DNA of 11,366 bases from Thermoanaerobacterales bacterium. Lineage in GTDB: Bacteria; Bacillota; Thermosediminibacteria; Thermosediminibacterales; Tepidanaerobacteraceae. The notes below the pieces were generated by a model. It was not told where the DNA came from. It was given only the letters and a program-made list of their open reading frames with translations, and made no database searches. The first letter of the stretch is position 1. Every line of letters starts with the position of its first letter. The position numbers and the translations under genes were made by a program. Positions 1 to 6,531 of this stretch are shown here, piece by piece. The stretch covers positions 1 through 11,366 of the forward strand of contig DUTQ01000250.1 of NCBI GenBank assembly GCA_012841995.1, read 5' to 3'.

Positions 1-2
1 TA

Positions 3-206
3 TTTAGTGCTGGCTCAGATAAACAGCATAAACGGATAAAGGATATGATTGAACAAAGCGGAAGGCATATACCATTAATAATTTCAAATAATAGAAAACT
101 GTGCTGTGGTGAGGGAATATGTGGAAGTTGTGAAACGCTCATTGATGGAAAGCAAGTCCATTTATGTAAGCTCCAATTAAATGGAATTAGTGTTTTGGAG
201 GGTTGA
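3..206 (+). CDS. PyrK-like [2Fe-2S] electron-transfer protein, C-terminal fragment
   Basis: Open from the left edge (codons start at base 3) to TGA at 204-206, giving the last 67 residues of a longer protein. Visible cysteines follow C-x4-C-x2-C-x11-C (fragment residues 35, 40, 43, 55; CGEGICGSC core), the [2Fe-2S] pattern at the C-terminus of PyrK, the electron-transfer subunit of dihydroorotate dehydrogenase B and of related ferredoxin-NAD reductase-like proteins. The preceding SAGSDKQHKRIKDMIEQSG fits the end of the NAD-binding domain in that family. The product would pass electrons between NAD(P)H, flavin and a partner enzyme in the cytoplasm. The partner is probably the FAD protein that starts 4 bases after this stop, rather than PyrD, since no pyr gene is visible. 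Function beyond an Fe-S flavoprotein reductase is inference because the N-terminal part is off the window. Confidence 0.75.
   Translation, partial: FSAGSDKQHKRIKDMIEQSGRHIPLIISNNRKLCCGEGICGSCETLIDGKQVHLCKLQLNGISVLEG
197..202 (+). promoter_or_regulatory. ribosome binding site deciding the start of the FAD oxidoreductase
   Basis: GGAGGG lies 8 bases before the ATG at 211. An in-frame ATG at 181 has no comparable site and would overlap the end of the upstream reading frame, so 211 is preferred. The resulting protein begins MTRVIVTGGG, placing the dinucleotide-binding motif at the N-terminus as usual. Confidence 0.8.
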
Positions 207-210
207 GAAA

Positions 211-1497
211 ATGACAAGAGTAATAGTAACTGGAGGAGGATGGGCAGGTTGTGCTGCTGCCTTAGCTGCGAGAAAGGCTGGAGCAGAAGCTATTATTTAT
301 GAAAAGACTGATATGCTTTTAGGCTGTGGTTTAGCTGGCGGAATTATGAGAAACAATGGCAGGTTTACAGCGGCCGAAGAAGCTATAGCATTGGGAGCGG
401 GAGAATTGTTTAGAATTGCAGATACTGCTGCAAGGCACAAGAATGTAAATTTTCCAGGTCATAATCATGCTACATTATATGATGCAACAAAAATTGAACC
501 AATAGTAAGAAGGTACTTAATAGATATTGGAATAGAGATTAATTTTATGAGTAGGGTTGTCGATATTAATAAAAAGGGCGATGCTATTGAAGAAATTATA
601 TTAGCAGATGATACAAAGATAGAAGGCGATGTATTTATAGAGACAACCGGTTCCTCTGGGCCGATGGGTAACTGTTTAAAATATGGAAACGGATGTTGTA
701 TGTGTGTCCAGCGATGTCCTGCTTTTGGGCCAAGGGTTAGCTTGAGCAACAAAGCTGGCGCTAAAGATTTGATTGGCAAGCGTACAAAAGAAATATATGG
801 AGCTATGAGTGGGTCATGTAAATTAAATAAAGATACATTGGGGCCGGCAATACGAGAAGAATTAGATGAAAAAGGTGTTGTTGTAGTAAGTATTCCAGAA
901 AAATTGATTAAAAAAGAAAAGCTCTCTATGAAAGTATGTCAGCAGTATGCATTAGATGATTATGCGCAAAATATAGTCCTACTCGATACAGGTTATGCCA
1001 AACTCATGACTCCATTCTTTTCGTTGGCCGATATTAGAACAATAGAAGGTTTTGAAAATGTTCGGTTTGAAGACCCGTATGCTGGTGGCAAGGGCAATTC
1101 TATCAGGTACATGTCAATGGCTCCACGAAATAATTATATGCAGGTAATAGGTGTTGAAAACCTTTTCTGCGCAGGTGAAAAATCGGGGCCCTTTGTGGGG
1201 CATACGGAAGCTATATGCACAGGAATATTAGCAGGACACAACAGTGTAAGAAAGGCCTTGGGAATTAAACTTTTGTCTTTACCATCTGATTTGGTTATTG
1301 GTGATATCATATCATTTGTAAATGATCAATTAAAAACAGATGAAGGACTTCACAAAAGATTTACTTTTGCAGGTTCAACTTACTTTGGAAGGATGAAACA
1401 GCTGGGGTTTTATGAGACATCGCCGGATACAATTAAAATGAAAGTCGAGAGATTGGGTTTAAGCGGTGTTTTTAATCAAAACCTTGTAAATAGTTAA
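211..1497 (+). CDS. FAD-dependent oxidoreductase (GidA/HdrA-like fold) with cysteine cluster
   Basis: A 428-residue cytoplasmic flavoprotein. The N-terminus has an FAD ADP-binding beta-alpha-beta motif (GGGWAGC, residues 8-14) followed by an acidic residue at the end of strand two (YEKTD). The C-terminal FAD-contact motif is around 317-338 (NLFCAGEKSG...GHTEA). Both are typical of the large GidA/fumarate reductase/HdrA-like flavoprotein superfamily. A cysteine cluster C-C-x-C-x3-C (162, 163, 165, 169; NGCCMCVQRCPAFGPR) in the middle is suggestive of an iron-sulfur site. The gene starts 4 bases after a PyrK-like [2Fe-2S] protein, so the two are probably cotranscribed and form a complex in which electrons move from NAD(P)H through 2Fe-2S to this FAD. 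The substrate is unknown. It is not a clear TrmFO/MnmG, because the Cys-rich segment and the partner are not typical of those. No terminator is obvious downstream. Confidence 0.72.
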   Translation: MTRVIVTGGGWAGCAAALAARKAGAEAIIYEKTDMLLGCGLAGGIMRNNGRFTAAEEAIALGAGELFRIADTAARHKNVNFPGHNHATLYDATKIEPIVRRYLIDIGIEINFMSRVVDINKKGDAIEEIILADDTKIEGDVFIETTGSSGPMGNCLKYGNGCCMCVQRCPAFGPRVSLSNKAGAKDLIGKRTKEIYGAMSGSCKLNKDTLGPAIREELDEKGVVVVSIPEKLIKKEKLSMKVCQQYALDDYAQNIVLLDTGYAKLMTPFFSLADIRTIEGFENVRFEDPYAGGKGNSIRYMSMAPRNNYMQVIGVENLFCAGEKSGPFVGHTEAICTGILAGHNSVRKALGIKLLSLPSDLVIGDIISFVNDQLKTDEGLHKRFTFAGSTYFGRMKQLGFYETSPDTIKMKVERLGLSGVFNQNLVNS

Positions 1498-1518
1498 TCA
1501 TTTATGTCACTAATCTAT

Positions 1519-1682
1519 ACTTGATTCCAGTGTAGAAAATAACTCAGGTGACGATGGCGACAACTCTACCAAAAGTAAGACTTATTATGCGAAGCATGGC
1601 ATAAGAACAACAAGGGTCTTATTTAAAGAGAACACTTGCCTCCATATTCACCTTATAGGGGTTTTTTACACTGGAATCATGT
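1519..1682. repeat. 164-bp foldback element 1 (MITE-like or structured RNA)
   Basis: Arms 1519-1541 and 1661-1682 pair over about 22 positions with one mismatch and two G-T wobbles; the perfect core is TGATTCCAGTGTA at 1522-1534 with its complement at 1667-1679. Further nested pairing continues inward: AGGTGA 1546-1551 with 1648-1653, ATGG 1554-1557 with 1642-1645, CTCT 1564-1567 with 1627-1630, a 9-bp stem 1573-1581 with 1616-1624, and an apical hairpin 1587-1597 with GAA loop. The whole therefore folds into one long interrupted hairpin. This fits a miniature inverted-repeat element or a hairpin RNA (6S-like shape). No known riboswitch or rRNA signature was recognised. Confidence 0.7.
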
Positions 1683-1683
1683 T

Positions 1684-1752
1684 TGATTTCGATCTAGAAA
1701 CTTGCATGAGGTGCCGTTATCTTTATTGGAGTTATTTTCTATACAGAAATCA
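1684..1752. repeat. 69-bp foldback element 2, ends related to element 1
   Basis: TGATTTCGATCTAGAAA at 1684-1700 and the complement of 1736-1752 (TGATTTCTGTATAGAAA) match at 14 of 17 positions. Both resemble the ends of the adjacent element 1. Only four bases (TGTT, 1680-1683) separate the right end of element 1 from the left end of this one. The outer flanks of the combined 1522-1752 block both read TACT (1518-1521 and 1753-1756), a possible 4-bp target duplication, though four bases can match by chance. Confidence 0.6.
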
Positions 1753-1755
1753 TAC

Positions 1756-1784
1756 TTGGATAAGCCAAGCGGTAATGATAAAAT
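1756..1784 (+). promoter_or_regulatory. candidate sigma-A-type promoter for the two-component pair
   Basis: TTGGAT (1756-1761), a 17-base spacer, and TAAAAT (1779-1784) lie about 60 bases before the regulator start. The -10 box matches 5 of 6 consensus bases and the -35 box is weaker. It begins just outside the right end of foldback element 2, so an insertion there may have changed upstream control. The rest of 1498-1845 holds only the two foldbacks and no credible gene. Confidence 0.45.
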
Positions 1785-1845
1785 AATAACAAAAGATAGG
1801 TTTAATGGATGTTGTACTTAAAAGTTTACTGGCGGGGGTCATTTT

Positions 1846-2532
1846 ATGTCTAAAATTTTAATAGTGGAAGATGAAAAGCCTATACGGGAATTTATTGCTA
1901 TAAATCTCAAAAGGGAAAAATATGAAGTTGTTGAGGCAGTTTCGGGAGAAGAAGCATTGTCATTGCTGAAAGATGAAGAGGTAGACTTGGTGATACTTGA
2001 TATTATGTTGCCAGGGATAGATGGCTACGAAGTTTGTCGGAACATTAGGGAAAACCTTCCAGATACGGCTATCATAATGGTCACTGCTAAAAGTCAAGAT
2101 ATGGACAAGGTTATTGGGCTAGAATTAGGCGCTGATGATTATGTTATAAAACCATTTAATACTTATGAATTGATCGCAAGGATTAGGTCTGTTTTGCGGC
2201 GCACAAAGAAAACATCAGCTTTAAAATCCCAGACCATAATTGATGGCAGCCTTAAAATAAATCCTGTATCACAAATGGTATACAAAAATGGCAATGTTGT
2301 TGAGCTGACACCTAAGGAATTTGGCCTTCTTTTAACCTTGGCAAAAAGCCCGGGAGAAGTTTTTGAACGCAATCGCTTGCTTGATATAGTCTGGGATGAA
2401 GAATATTTTGGGGATACAAAAACAGTTGATGTTCATATAAGAAGGCTGAGGGAAAAGATTGAGGATAACCCATCACAGCCGGTTTATATTGAAACGGTTT
2501 GGGGTGTCGGTTATAGGTGGAGGCTTAAATAG
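1846..2532 (+). CDS. OmpR/PhoB-family response regulator
   Basis: A 228-residue DNA-binding response regulator. The receiver domain (about 1-118) has the acidic pocket E8-D9, phosphoacceptor D52 in VILDIMLPG, T80 and K102 (VIKPF). The C-terminal winged helix (about 130-228) has the family's typical LTPKEF start, the VDVHIRRLREK recognition helix and the VWGVGYRW ending. Phosphorylation by the kinase encoded two bases downstream should make it bind target promoters as a dimer. GGCGGGGG at 1831-1838 is the ribosome binding site. The length is standard for PhoB/WalR-like regulators and no residues are missing. Its regulon cannot be read from this window: both neighbours beyond the pair are metabolic genes separated by repeats, so the signal is unknown. 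Confidence 0.95.
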   Translation: MSKILIVEDEKPIREFIAINLKREKYEVVEAVSGEEALSLLKDEEVDLVILDIMLPGIDGYEVCRNIRENLPDTAIIMVTAKSQDMDKVIGLELGADDYVIKPFNTYELIARIRSVLRRTKKTSALKSQTIIDGSLKINPVSQMVYKNGNVVELTPKEFGLLLTLAKSPGEVFERNRLLDIVWDEEYFGDTKTVDVHIRRLREKIEDNPSQPVYIETVWGVGYRWRLK

Positions 2533-2534
2533 GT

Positions 2535-3935
2535 ATGACTATAAATATTAGAAAAAGGCTTATCGGGACTTATCTTTTGATTATACTTTTGACTGTTGCC
2601 AGCTTTGAATTTGCCTTAATTTGGGGAATAAAGAATTATTATATAGGAAGTGTTGCTGATAATCTCAAGAATCAGGTTGAACTCGTGAGTAGTTTTTATA
2701 ACAATTTTTTGGATTCGGGCGATATTTTCAGCAATTCGAAAGAGATAATAGATATATTCTCAAGCAGGTCTTTTCAATTGCAAATTACTGATAAAAGGGC
2801 AAGGGTTATTGTGGATTCTTTAGAAGCAACAAATGATGAAGTCTTGGATTATGAAGAAATACAAATGGCTTTAGCAGGACAAGAAGGGGAATACAAGGGT
2901 GTAGATCGAATTTCAGGTGAGAGAATAATTTCTTATACGGCACCTCTAAAACATGATGACATAATAGTAGGCTGTGTGCGCTTCACTTCATCTCTTGAGA
3001 TGACATATAAGGTTATTAATGATTTGGTTAAATACATTTTAATATTTGGGATAGCCTTGATTGTAGTCGTTTTTGTTGTTAGCTTTTTCATTGCTCAAAC
3101 AATTGTGAGTCCTGTTGAAGAGATAACAAAGACGGCTGACCAGATGGCCAAGGGTAATTTGACTGTGAGAAATAAGATATCAAACAAAGATGAAATTGGT
3201 TTGCTTGCAGTGTGTTTAAACAATATGGCTGAACAGCTTCAAAACAGTGAGGCAATGAAAAATGAATTTATTTCTTCTATAAGCCATGAGTTGAGGACAC
3301 CACTTACTTCTATCAAAGGCTGGGCTCAAACATTGAAGGGAACCCCAATGAACGAGACAGAGCAAATGCAATATGGTCTTGACATAATTGTAGATGAATC
3401 CGACCGCCTTTCAGATATGGTGCAGGATTTGCTTGATTTCTCCCGGCTGCAGTCTGCAAGGCTTAAGATACACCCAGAGCCTACAGATATTAATGCTTTG
3501 ATTTTACAGACTTATGAACAGATGAAACAGAGGGCCTTAAAGCAACAAGTGAATATGACGATTGAGCTTCCTCGTGAAGCGAAAAAAATAAATGCCGATG
3601 CAAGGCGTGTAAAACAAATCCTAATAAACATCATAGATAATGCTTTAAAATTTACCCCATCAGGAGGAGAAATCTTTATAAGCGGACAGGAGCAAGAGAT
3701 TGATAATAAAAAGTATTATGTTATTAAGATAAGCGATACTGGCTGTGGCATACCAAAAGAGGAATTATCGCTAATCAAAAATAGATTTTATAAAAGTAAG
3801 CAAAATACTACTGATAAAGGTACAGGCTTGGGCCTAGCCATATGTGATGAGTTGGTAAAACTTCATGGGGGAACAATGAAAATCACAAGTGAAGTCAATA
3901 AGGGGACTATAGTTTATATAAGCTTACCATTATAG
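2535..3935 (+). CDS. membrane sensor histidine kinase
   Basis: A 466-residue transmembrane kinase. TM1 is at about 9-31, an extracytoplasmic sensor of about 130 residues follows, then TM2 at about 167-190, a HAMP linker at about 190-242, and a HisKA dimerisation domain with phosphorylatable H251 in SISHELRTPL. The HATPase domain shows the N box (INIIDNALKF, about 364-373), G1 (DTGCGIP, 401-407) and G2 (GTGLGLAI, 429-436). All catalytic residues are present. No cytoplasmic PAS domain is seen, so the ligand is probably sensed outside the membrane. The gene begins two bases after the regulator stop, using GGTGGAGG within the end of the regulator gene, so the two are translated from one message. 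It is a conventional EnvZ/BaeS-like architecture; the specific stimulus is not recognisable. Confidence 0.95.
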   Translation: MTINIRKRLIGTYLLIILLTVASFEFALIWGIKNYYIGSVADNLKNQVELVSSFYNNFLDSGDIFSNSKEIIDIFSSRSFQLQITDKRARVIVDSLEATNDEVLDYEEIQMALAGQEGEYKGVDRISGERIISYTAPLKHDDIIVGCVRFTSSLEMTYKVINDLVKYILIFGIALIVVVFVVSFFIAQTIVSPVEEITKTADQMAKGNLTVRNKISNKDEIGLLAVCLNNMAEQLQNSEAMKNEFISSISHELRTPLTSIKGWAQTLKGTPMNETEQMQYGLDIIVDESDRLSDMVQDLLDFSRLQSARLKIHPEPTDINALILQTYEQMKQRALKQQVNMTIELPREAKKINADARRVKQILINIIDNALKFTPSGGEIFISGQEQEIDNKKYYVIKISDTGCGIPKEELSLIKNRFYKSKQNTTDKGTGLGLAICDELVKLHGGTMKITSEVNKGTIVYISLPL

Positions 3936-3969
3936 CATCTATCCAAATTTAAGGTTCATAAAACAGAAC

Positions 3970-4017
3970 TTTGTTATTCTAAAGCTTGGGTCATTTGTTA
4001 TTCTAAAGCTTGGGTCA
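3970..4017 (+). repeat. perfect 24-bp tandem duplication
   Basis: The 24-base unit running from TTTGTTATTC to TTGGGTCA occurs twice with no gap, at 3970-3993 and 3994-4017, without a mismatch. It lies 34 bases after the histidine kinase stop. Confidence 0.95.
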
Positions 4018-4116
4018 AATGTAGCAGAGACAGCCTACAGGCCACAGGTTTTTTAATCAGGACACCGAATTTACATGCAGGTCCTTGATTAGGGACAGCC
4101 AAGCTTTAGAATAACA
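3996..4116. repeat. 121-bp inverted-repeat element between convergent genes
   Basis: TGTTATTCTAAAGCTTGG at 3996-4013 (also present in the tandem copy at 3972-3989) has a perfect 18-bp inverted copy at 4099-4116. Inside are two smaller hairpins: TGTAG 4020-4024 with CTACA 4035-4039, and AATCAGGAC 4055-4063 with GTCCTTGATT 4081-4090. A near-repeat AGRGACAGCC occurs at 4026-4035 and 4091-4100. It lies between the converging kinase and mutase genes and could be a small mobile element or a bidirectional structural 3' signal. No hairpin is directly followed by a T-run in either direction, so it is not a classical terminator. Confidence 0.75.
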
Positions 4117-4160
4117 GATCTTGTTTTGGGAGATGTATTGTTATTTTTACTTCATAAGAG

Positions 4161-4177
4161 TTTTTACACAGAAATCA
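4161..4177 (-). repeat. solitary copy of the TGATTYC...TARAAA end motif
   Basis: Read on the minus strand this is TGATTTCTGTGTAAAAA, differing from the right end of foldback element 1 at 2 of 17 bases and from that of element 2 at 2 of 17. Its orientation makes it a right-hand end facing the left ends at 1522 and 1684. It stops three bases short of the mutase stop codon. Confidence 0.6.
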
Positions 4178-4180
4178 ACA

Positions 4181-5551
4181 TTATTTAGTTTCCTCAAAGA
4201 TATTAAGCGGGCTTAGTGCTTTGTTAATCTCATTCTTTATTTTTTCAAGCCCATGCTTTGTCTTTGATTCACATCTTACAATTAACTCCGGACCGGTATT
4301 AGAACACCTGACAAGCCCCCAGCCTTCCGGGAAAATTACACGTGCACCGTCAACTTCAATCATGGGCAGTTTATCCCTAAAATATTTCTTTACAGATTCA
4401 ACTTTTTCAAGTTTTTCGTCATCAGGGCAAGCTACTCTGATTTCAGGTGTTGAATAGTATTTGGGAACATCTGATAGCAGTTCAGAAAGTTTTTTATCAG
4501 TTTTAGAAAGTATCCTAAAAAGCCTTGCGGCTGCATAAAGTGCATCATCAAAACCGTAATATTCGTCAGCAAAGAACATATGGCCAGACATTTCTCCGGT
4601 GAATACCGCGTCGATTTCTCTCATTTTGGCCTTTATGAGAGAATGACCAGTCTTAAAGAACATTGGCTTTCCGCCTAGCTTTTCAATCTCTTCGTAAAGT
4701 GCTTGAGAGCATTTAACCTCAACTATACATGTGGTTCCTGGGTATTTTGGCAGTATTTCGCGCCAGAATAAAATCATAAGCATATCCCCGAAGATGATAT
4801 TTCCTTTATCATCTACAACGCCTATACGGTCACCATCACCGTCGAATCCAACACCAACATCAAGGTTTTTATCCAAAACTAGATTTTTTAGATCCAATAG
4901 GTTTTCAGGCTTTACAGGATCTGGAAAGTGATTAGGGAAACTCGGATCAGAGTCACAGTATATAGGATAAACATCTACACCCAGTTTTTCAAAGAGTTCT
5001 GGTGCAAAAAGAGATGCAGTCCCATTGCCACAATCTATACCTACCCTCAATTTTTTATCCAATTTTATTTTTTTACATATCATGTCTATGTAGTTTTGGG
5101 TTGGGTCTTTATAAAATAGATTTCCACTGCCTGAAGCAAACTCATTTTTTTCCATCATTGCTTTAAGCTCTTGGATTTGTTCTCCATATATGGTTCCAGG
5201 CCCAAAACCAATCTTAAACCCGTTAAATTGAGCCGGATTGTGGCTTGCTGTAACAATTATTCCGGGGTTTATATCATAAAGTATTCGCGAATAGTAAAAT
5301 ATAGGCGTTATAACAGTTCCCAAGTCTATAACATTACACCCGGTAGAAAGCAGACCATCAGTCAGAGCTTTTTTAAGAGATGGTGAAGAAATACGATTAT
5401 CGCTACCAACAATAACCTTTGTTTCACCTTGTTGAAGTGAAAATGTTCCAAAAGCCAACCCTAAGGTTTTTGCAAAATCCTCATCAATCTCCTTCCCGAC
5501 GACACCTCTAATATCGTATTGCCGGAAAACATTTGGATTTATAACTGTCAC
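4181..5551 (-). CDS. phosphomannomutase/phosphoglucomutase
   Basis: A 456-residue alpha-D-phosphohexomutase, interconverting hexose 1- and 6-phosphates (mannose or glucose) for nucleotide-sugar and cell-envelope polysaccharide synthesis in the cytoplasm. All four family elements are present: the phosphoserine loop TASHNP with S103, the metal loop DGDGDR (237-242), the sugar-binding GEMSGH (319-324), and the phosphate-binding RCSNTGPELIVRCE (415-428). The length fits the ManB/AlgC dual-specificity group better than the longer PgcA or the GlmM subgroup. Translation starts at GTG (5549-5551) behind GGAGGTG (complement of 5557-5563). It is transcribed alone, divergently from thiamine pyrophosphokinase and convergently with the kinase. 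Preference for mannose or glucose cannot be told from sequence. Confidence 0.93.
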   Translation of the reverse strand: MTVINPNVFRQYDIRGVVGKEIDEDFAKTLGLAFGTFSLQQGETKVIVGSDNRISSPSLKKALTDGLLSTGCNVIDLGTVITPIFYYSRILYDINPGIIVTASHNPAQFNGFKIGFGPGTIYGEQIQELKAMMEKNEFASGSGNLFYKDPTQNYIDMICKKIKLDKKLRVGIDCGNGTASLFAPELFEKLGVDVYPIYCDSDPSFPNHFPDPVKPENLLDLKNLVLDKNLDVGVGFDGDGDRIGVVDDKGNIIFGDMLMILFWREILPKYPGTTCIVEVKCSQALYEEIEKLGGKPMFFKTGHSLIKAKMREIDAVFTGEMSGHMFFADEYYGFDDALYAAARLFRILSKTDKKLSELLSDVPKYYSTPEIRVACPDDEKLEKVESVKKYFRDKLPMIEVDGARVIFPEGWGLVRCSNTGPELIVRCESKTKHGLEKIKNEINKALSPLNIFEETK

Positions 5552-5677
5552 CGAAACACCTCCATAATTTTATTAATTTTATTTTAACCATAGTTTAGAA
5601 TTAATATCAGAAATGGCTAATAGTTTAGTTTGGCTTAAAACAATATGTTACTCACAAAATATTACATTAGTGTGAAA

Positions 5678-5707
5678 ATTATACCATATACAACATATAA
5701 ATAACAA
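5678..5707 (-). promoter_or_regulatory. sigma-A promoter for the hexomutase
   Basis: On the minus strand TTGTTA (5702-5707), an 18-base spacer and a perfect TATAAT (5678-5683) are found about 127 bases before the GTG start, implying an untranslated leader of roughly 120 bases. Confidence 0.6.
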
Positions 5708-5727
5708 GCAAAAGACTCATCTAATTA

Positions 5728-5756
5728 TCGTCATAATATTATATTAGTGATATAAT
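5728..5756 (+). promoter_or_regulatory. extended -10 promoter for thiamine pyrophosphokinase
   Basis: TCGTCA (5728-5733), a 17-base spacer and TATAAT (5751-5756) preceded by TG at the extended -10 position. The leader to the ATG at 5867 would be about 100 bases. It contains a 6-bp inverted repeat (ACTGCT 5776-5781 with AGCAGT 5804-5809) but no TPP riboswitch signature. The 315-bp gap 5552-5866 otherwise holds no credible gene. Confidence 0.55.
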
Positions 5757-5866
5757 TATTTTTATCTAGTATTTGACTGCTTACTTTCTAAAATCAGTTT
5801 ATTAGCAGTATTAAAATTGGGAAGAAATTATTATATATACTATTTGAGGAAAGAGGACAGATTGAC

Positions 5867-6514
5867 ATGAAGGTGGTAGTTTTTGCTGGCGGGGATTTGG
5901 GAGATTTTATACAAATTGAAAAATATACAAAAGATGCAGCACTTGTGATATGTGCAGATAGTGGAGTGCGCCACGCTTTTCGCATGAATATCATTCCAGA
6001 TATAATTGTTGGAGATATGGATTCTGCCTCTGTAGAAGACATTAAAAAAATTGAAGCTCTTGGTATTGAAAAATACACTTTTTCGGCTGAAAAGGATTTT
6101 ACAGATACGGAACTGGCTTTAAGGCTTGCCTTAAAAAAAGGTGCACGACAAGTTGTATTGTTTGGAGGCTTGGGCAGTAGGCCTGATCACAGTTTGGCAA
6201 ATATATTTTTAATGGTATTGTTTAAAAAACAAGGTATGGATGTTAAACTGGTTGGCGGAAATTGGGAAATGTCTTTGATAGATAATAAAAAGCAATTTGG
6301 TGGCAAAAAAGGGGATATCCTTTCCCTCATACCGATAACCCCGGAAGTAACCGGAATAAGAACCGAAGGTTTATATTATCCGCTAATCGATGAAACCATT
6401 TCTATGGGGCCTGCGCGGGGAATCAGCAATGTATTTATGGGTGATTCGGCAACGGTGACAATACAAAGCGGGTTATTACTAGCGATAAAGCTTGATGGCA
6501 GCAAAATAGATTAA
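5867..6514 (+). CDS. thiN: thiamine pyrophosphokinase
   Basis: A 215-residue cytoplasmic enzyme that transfers pyrophosphate from ATP to thiamine to make thiamine diphosphate. Family motifs in order: ADSGVRHA (about 30-37), the acidic GDMDS (about 49-53), EKDFTDTELAL (about 75-85) and GGLGSRPDHSLAN (about 99-111), which form the nucleotide and metal site. The C-terminal thiamine-binding part includes GLYYPL and ARGISNVF. The length is normal. A GAGGAAAGAGGA stretch at 5846-5857 serves as ribosome binding site. In many Firmicutes this gene follows rsgA and rpe; here it stands alone after its own promoter, 17 bases from a converging small gene. Confidence 0.93.
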   Translation: MKVVVFAGGDLGDFIQIEKYTKDAALVICADSGVRHAFRMNIIPDIIVGDMDSASVEDIKKIEALGIEKYTFSAEKDFTDTELALRLALKKGARQVVLFGGLGSRPDHSLANIFLMVLFKKQGMDVKLVGGNWEMSLIDNKKQFGGKKGDILSLIPITPEVTGIRTEGLYYPLIDETISMGPARGISNVFMGDSATVTIQSGLLLAIKLDGSKID

Positions 6515-6531
6515 ATAAAGCATTTTTGAGT

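Noticed and set aside
181..210. Earlier in-frame ATG for the flavoprotein
   Set aside because: It overlaps the upstream coding end, lacks a ribosome binding site, and adds residues before the normal N-terminal FAD motif.
465..779. Minus-strand open frame inside the flavoprotein gene
   Set aside because: It is antisense to a strongly supported gene and has no family features; the same applies to other antisense frames in the window.
1522..1679. 5S rRNA-like or known riboswitch reading of the foldback (TCCAGTG ends, GGTGACGATGGCGA segment)
   Set aside because: The internal conserved 5S segment (CCGAACACGG-type) is absent, the length is wrong, and no riboswitch core was recognised.
1805..1861. 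Short upstream reading frame (ATG at 1805, about 18 codons) overlapping the regulator start
   Set aside because: It has no convincing ribosome binding site and no recognisable peptide features; chance occurrence is likely.
4031..4054. Rho-independent terminator for the kinase (GCCTACAGGC near TTTTTT)
   Set aside because: The stem is only 4 bp with a 2-base loop and is separated from the T-run by several bases.
5757..5866. Possible TPP riboswitch ahead of thiamine pyrophosphokinase
   Set aside because: The leader is AT-rich and lacks the CTGAGA and other THI-box segments; only a 6-bp inverted repeat is present.
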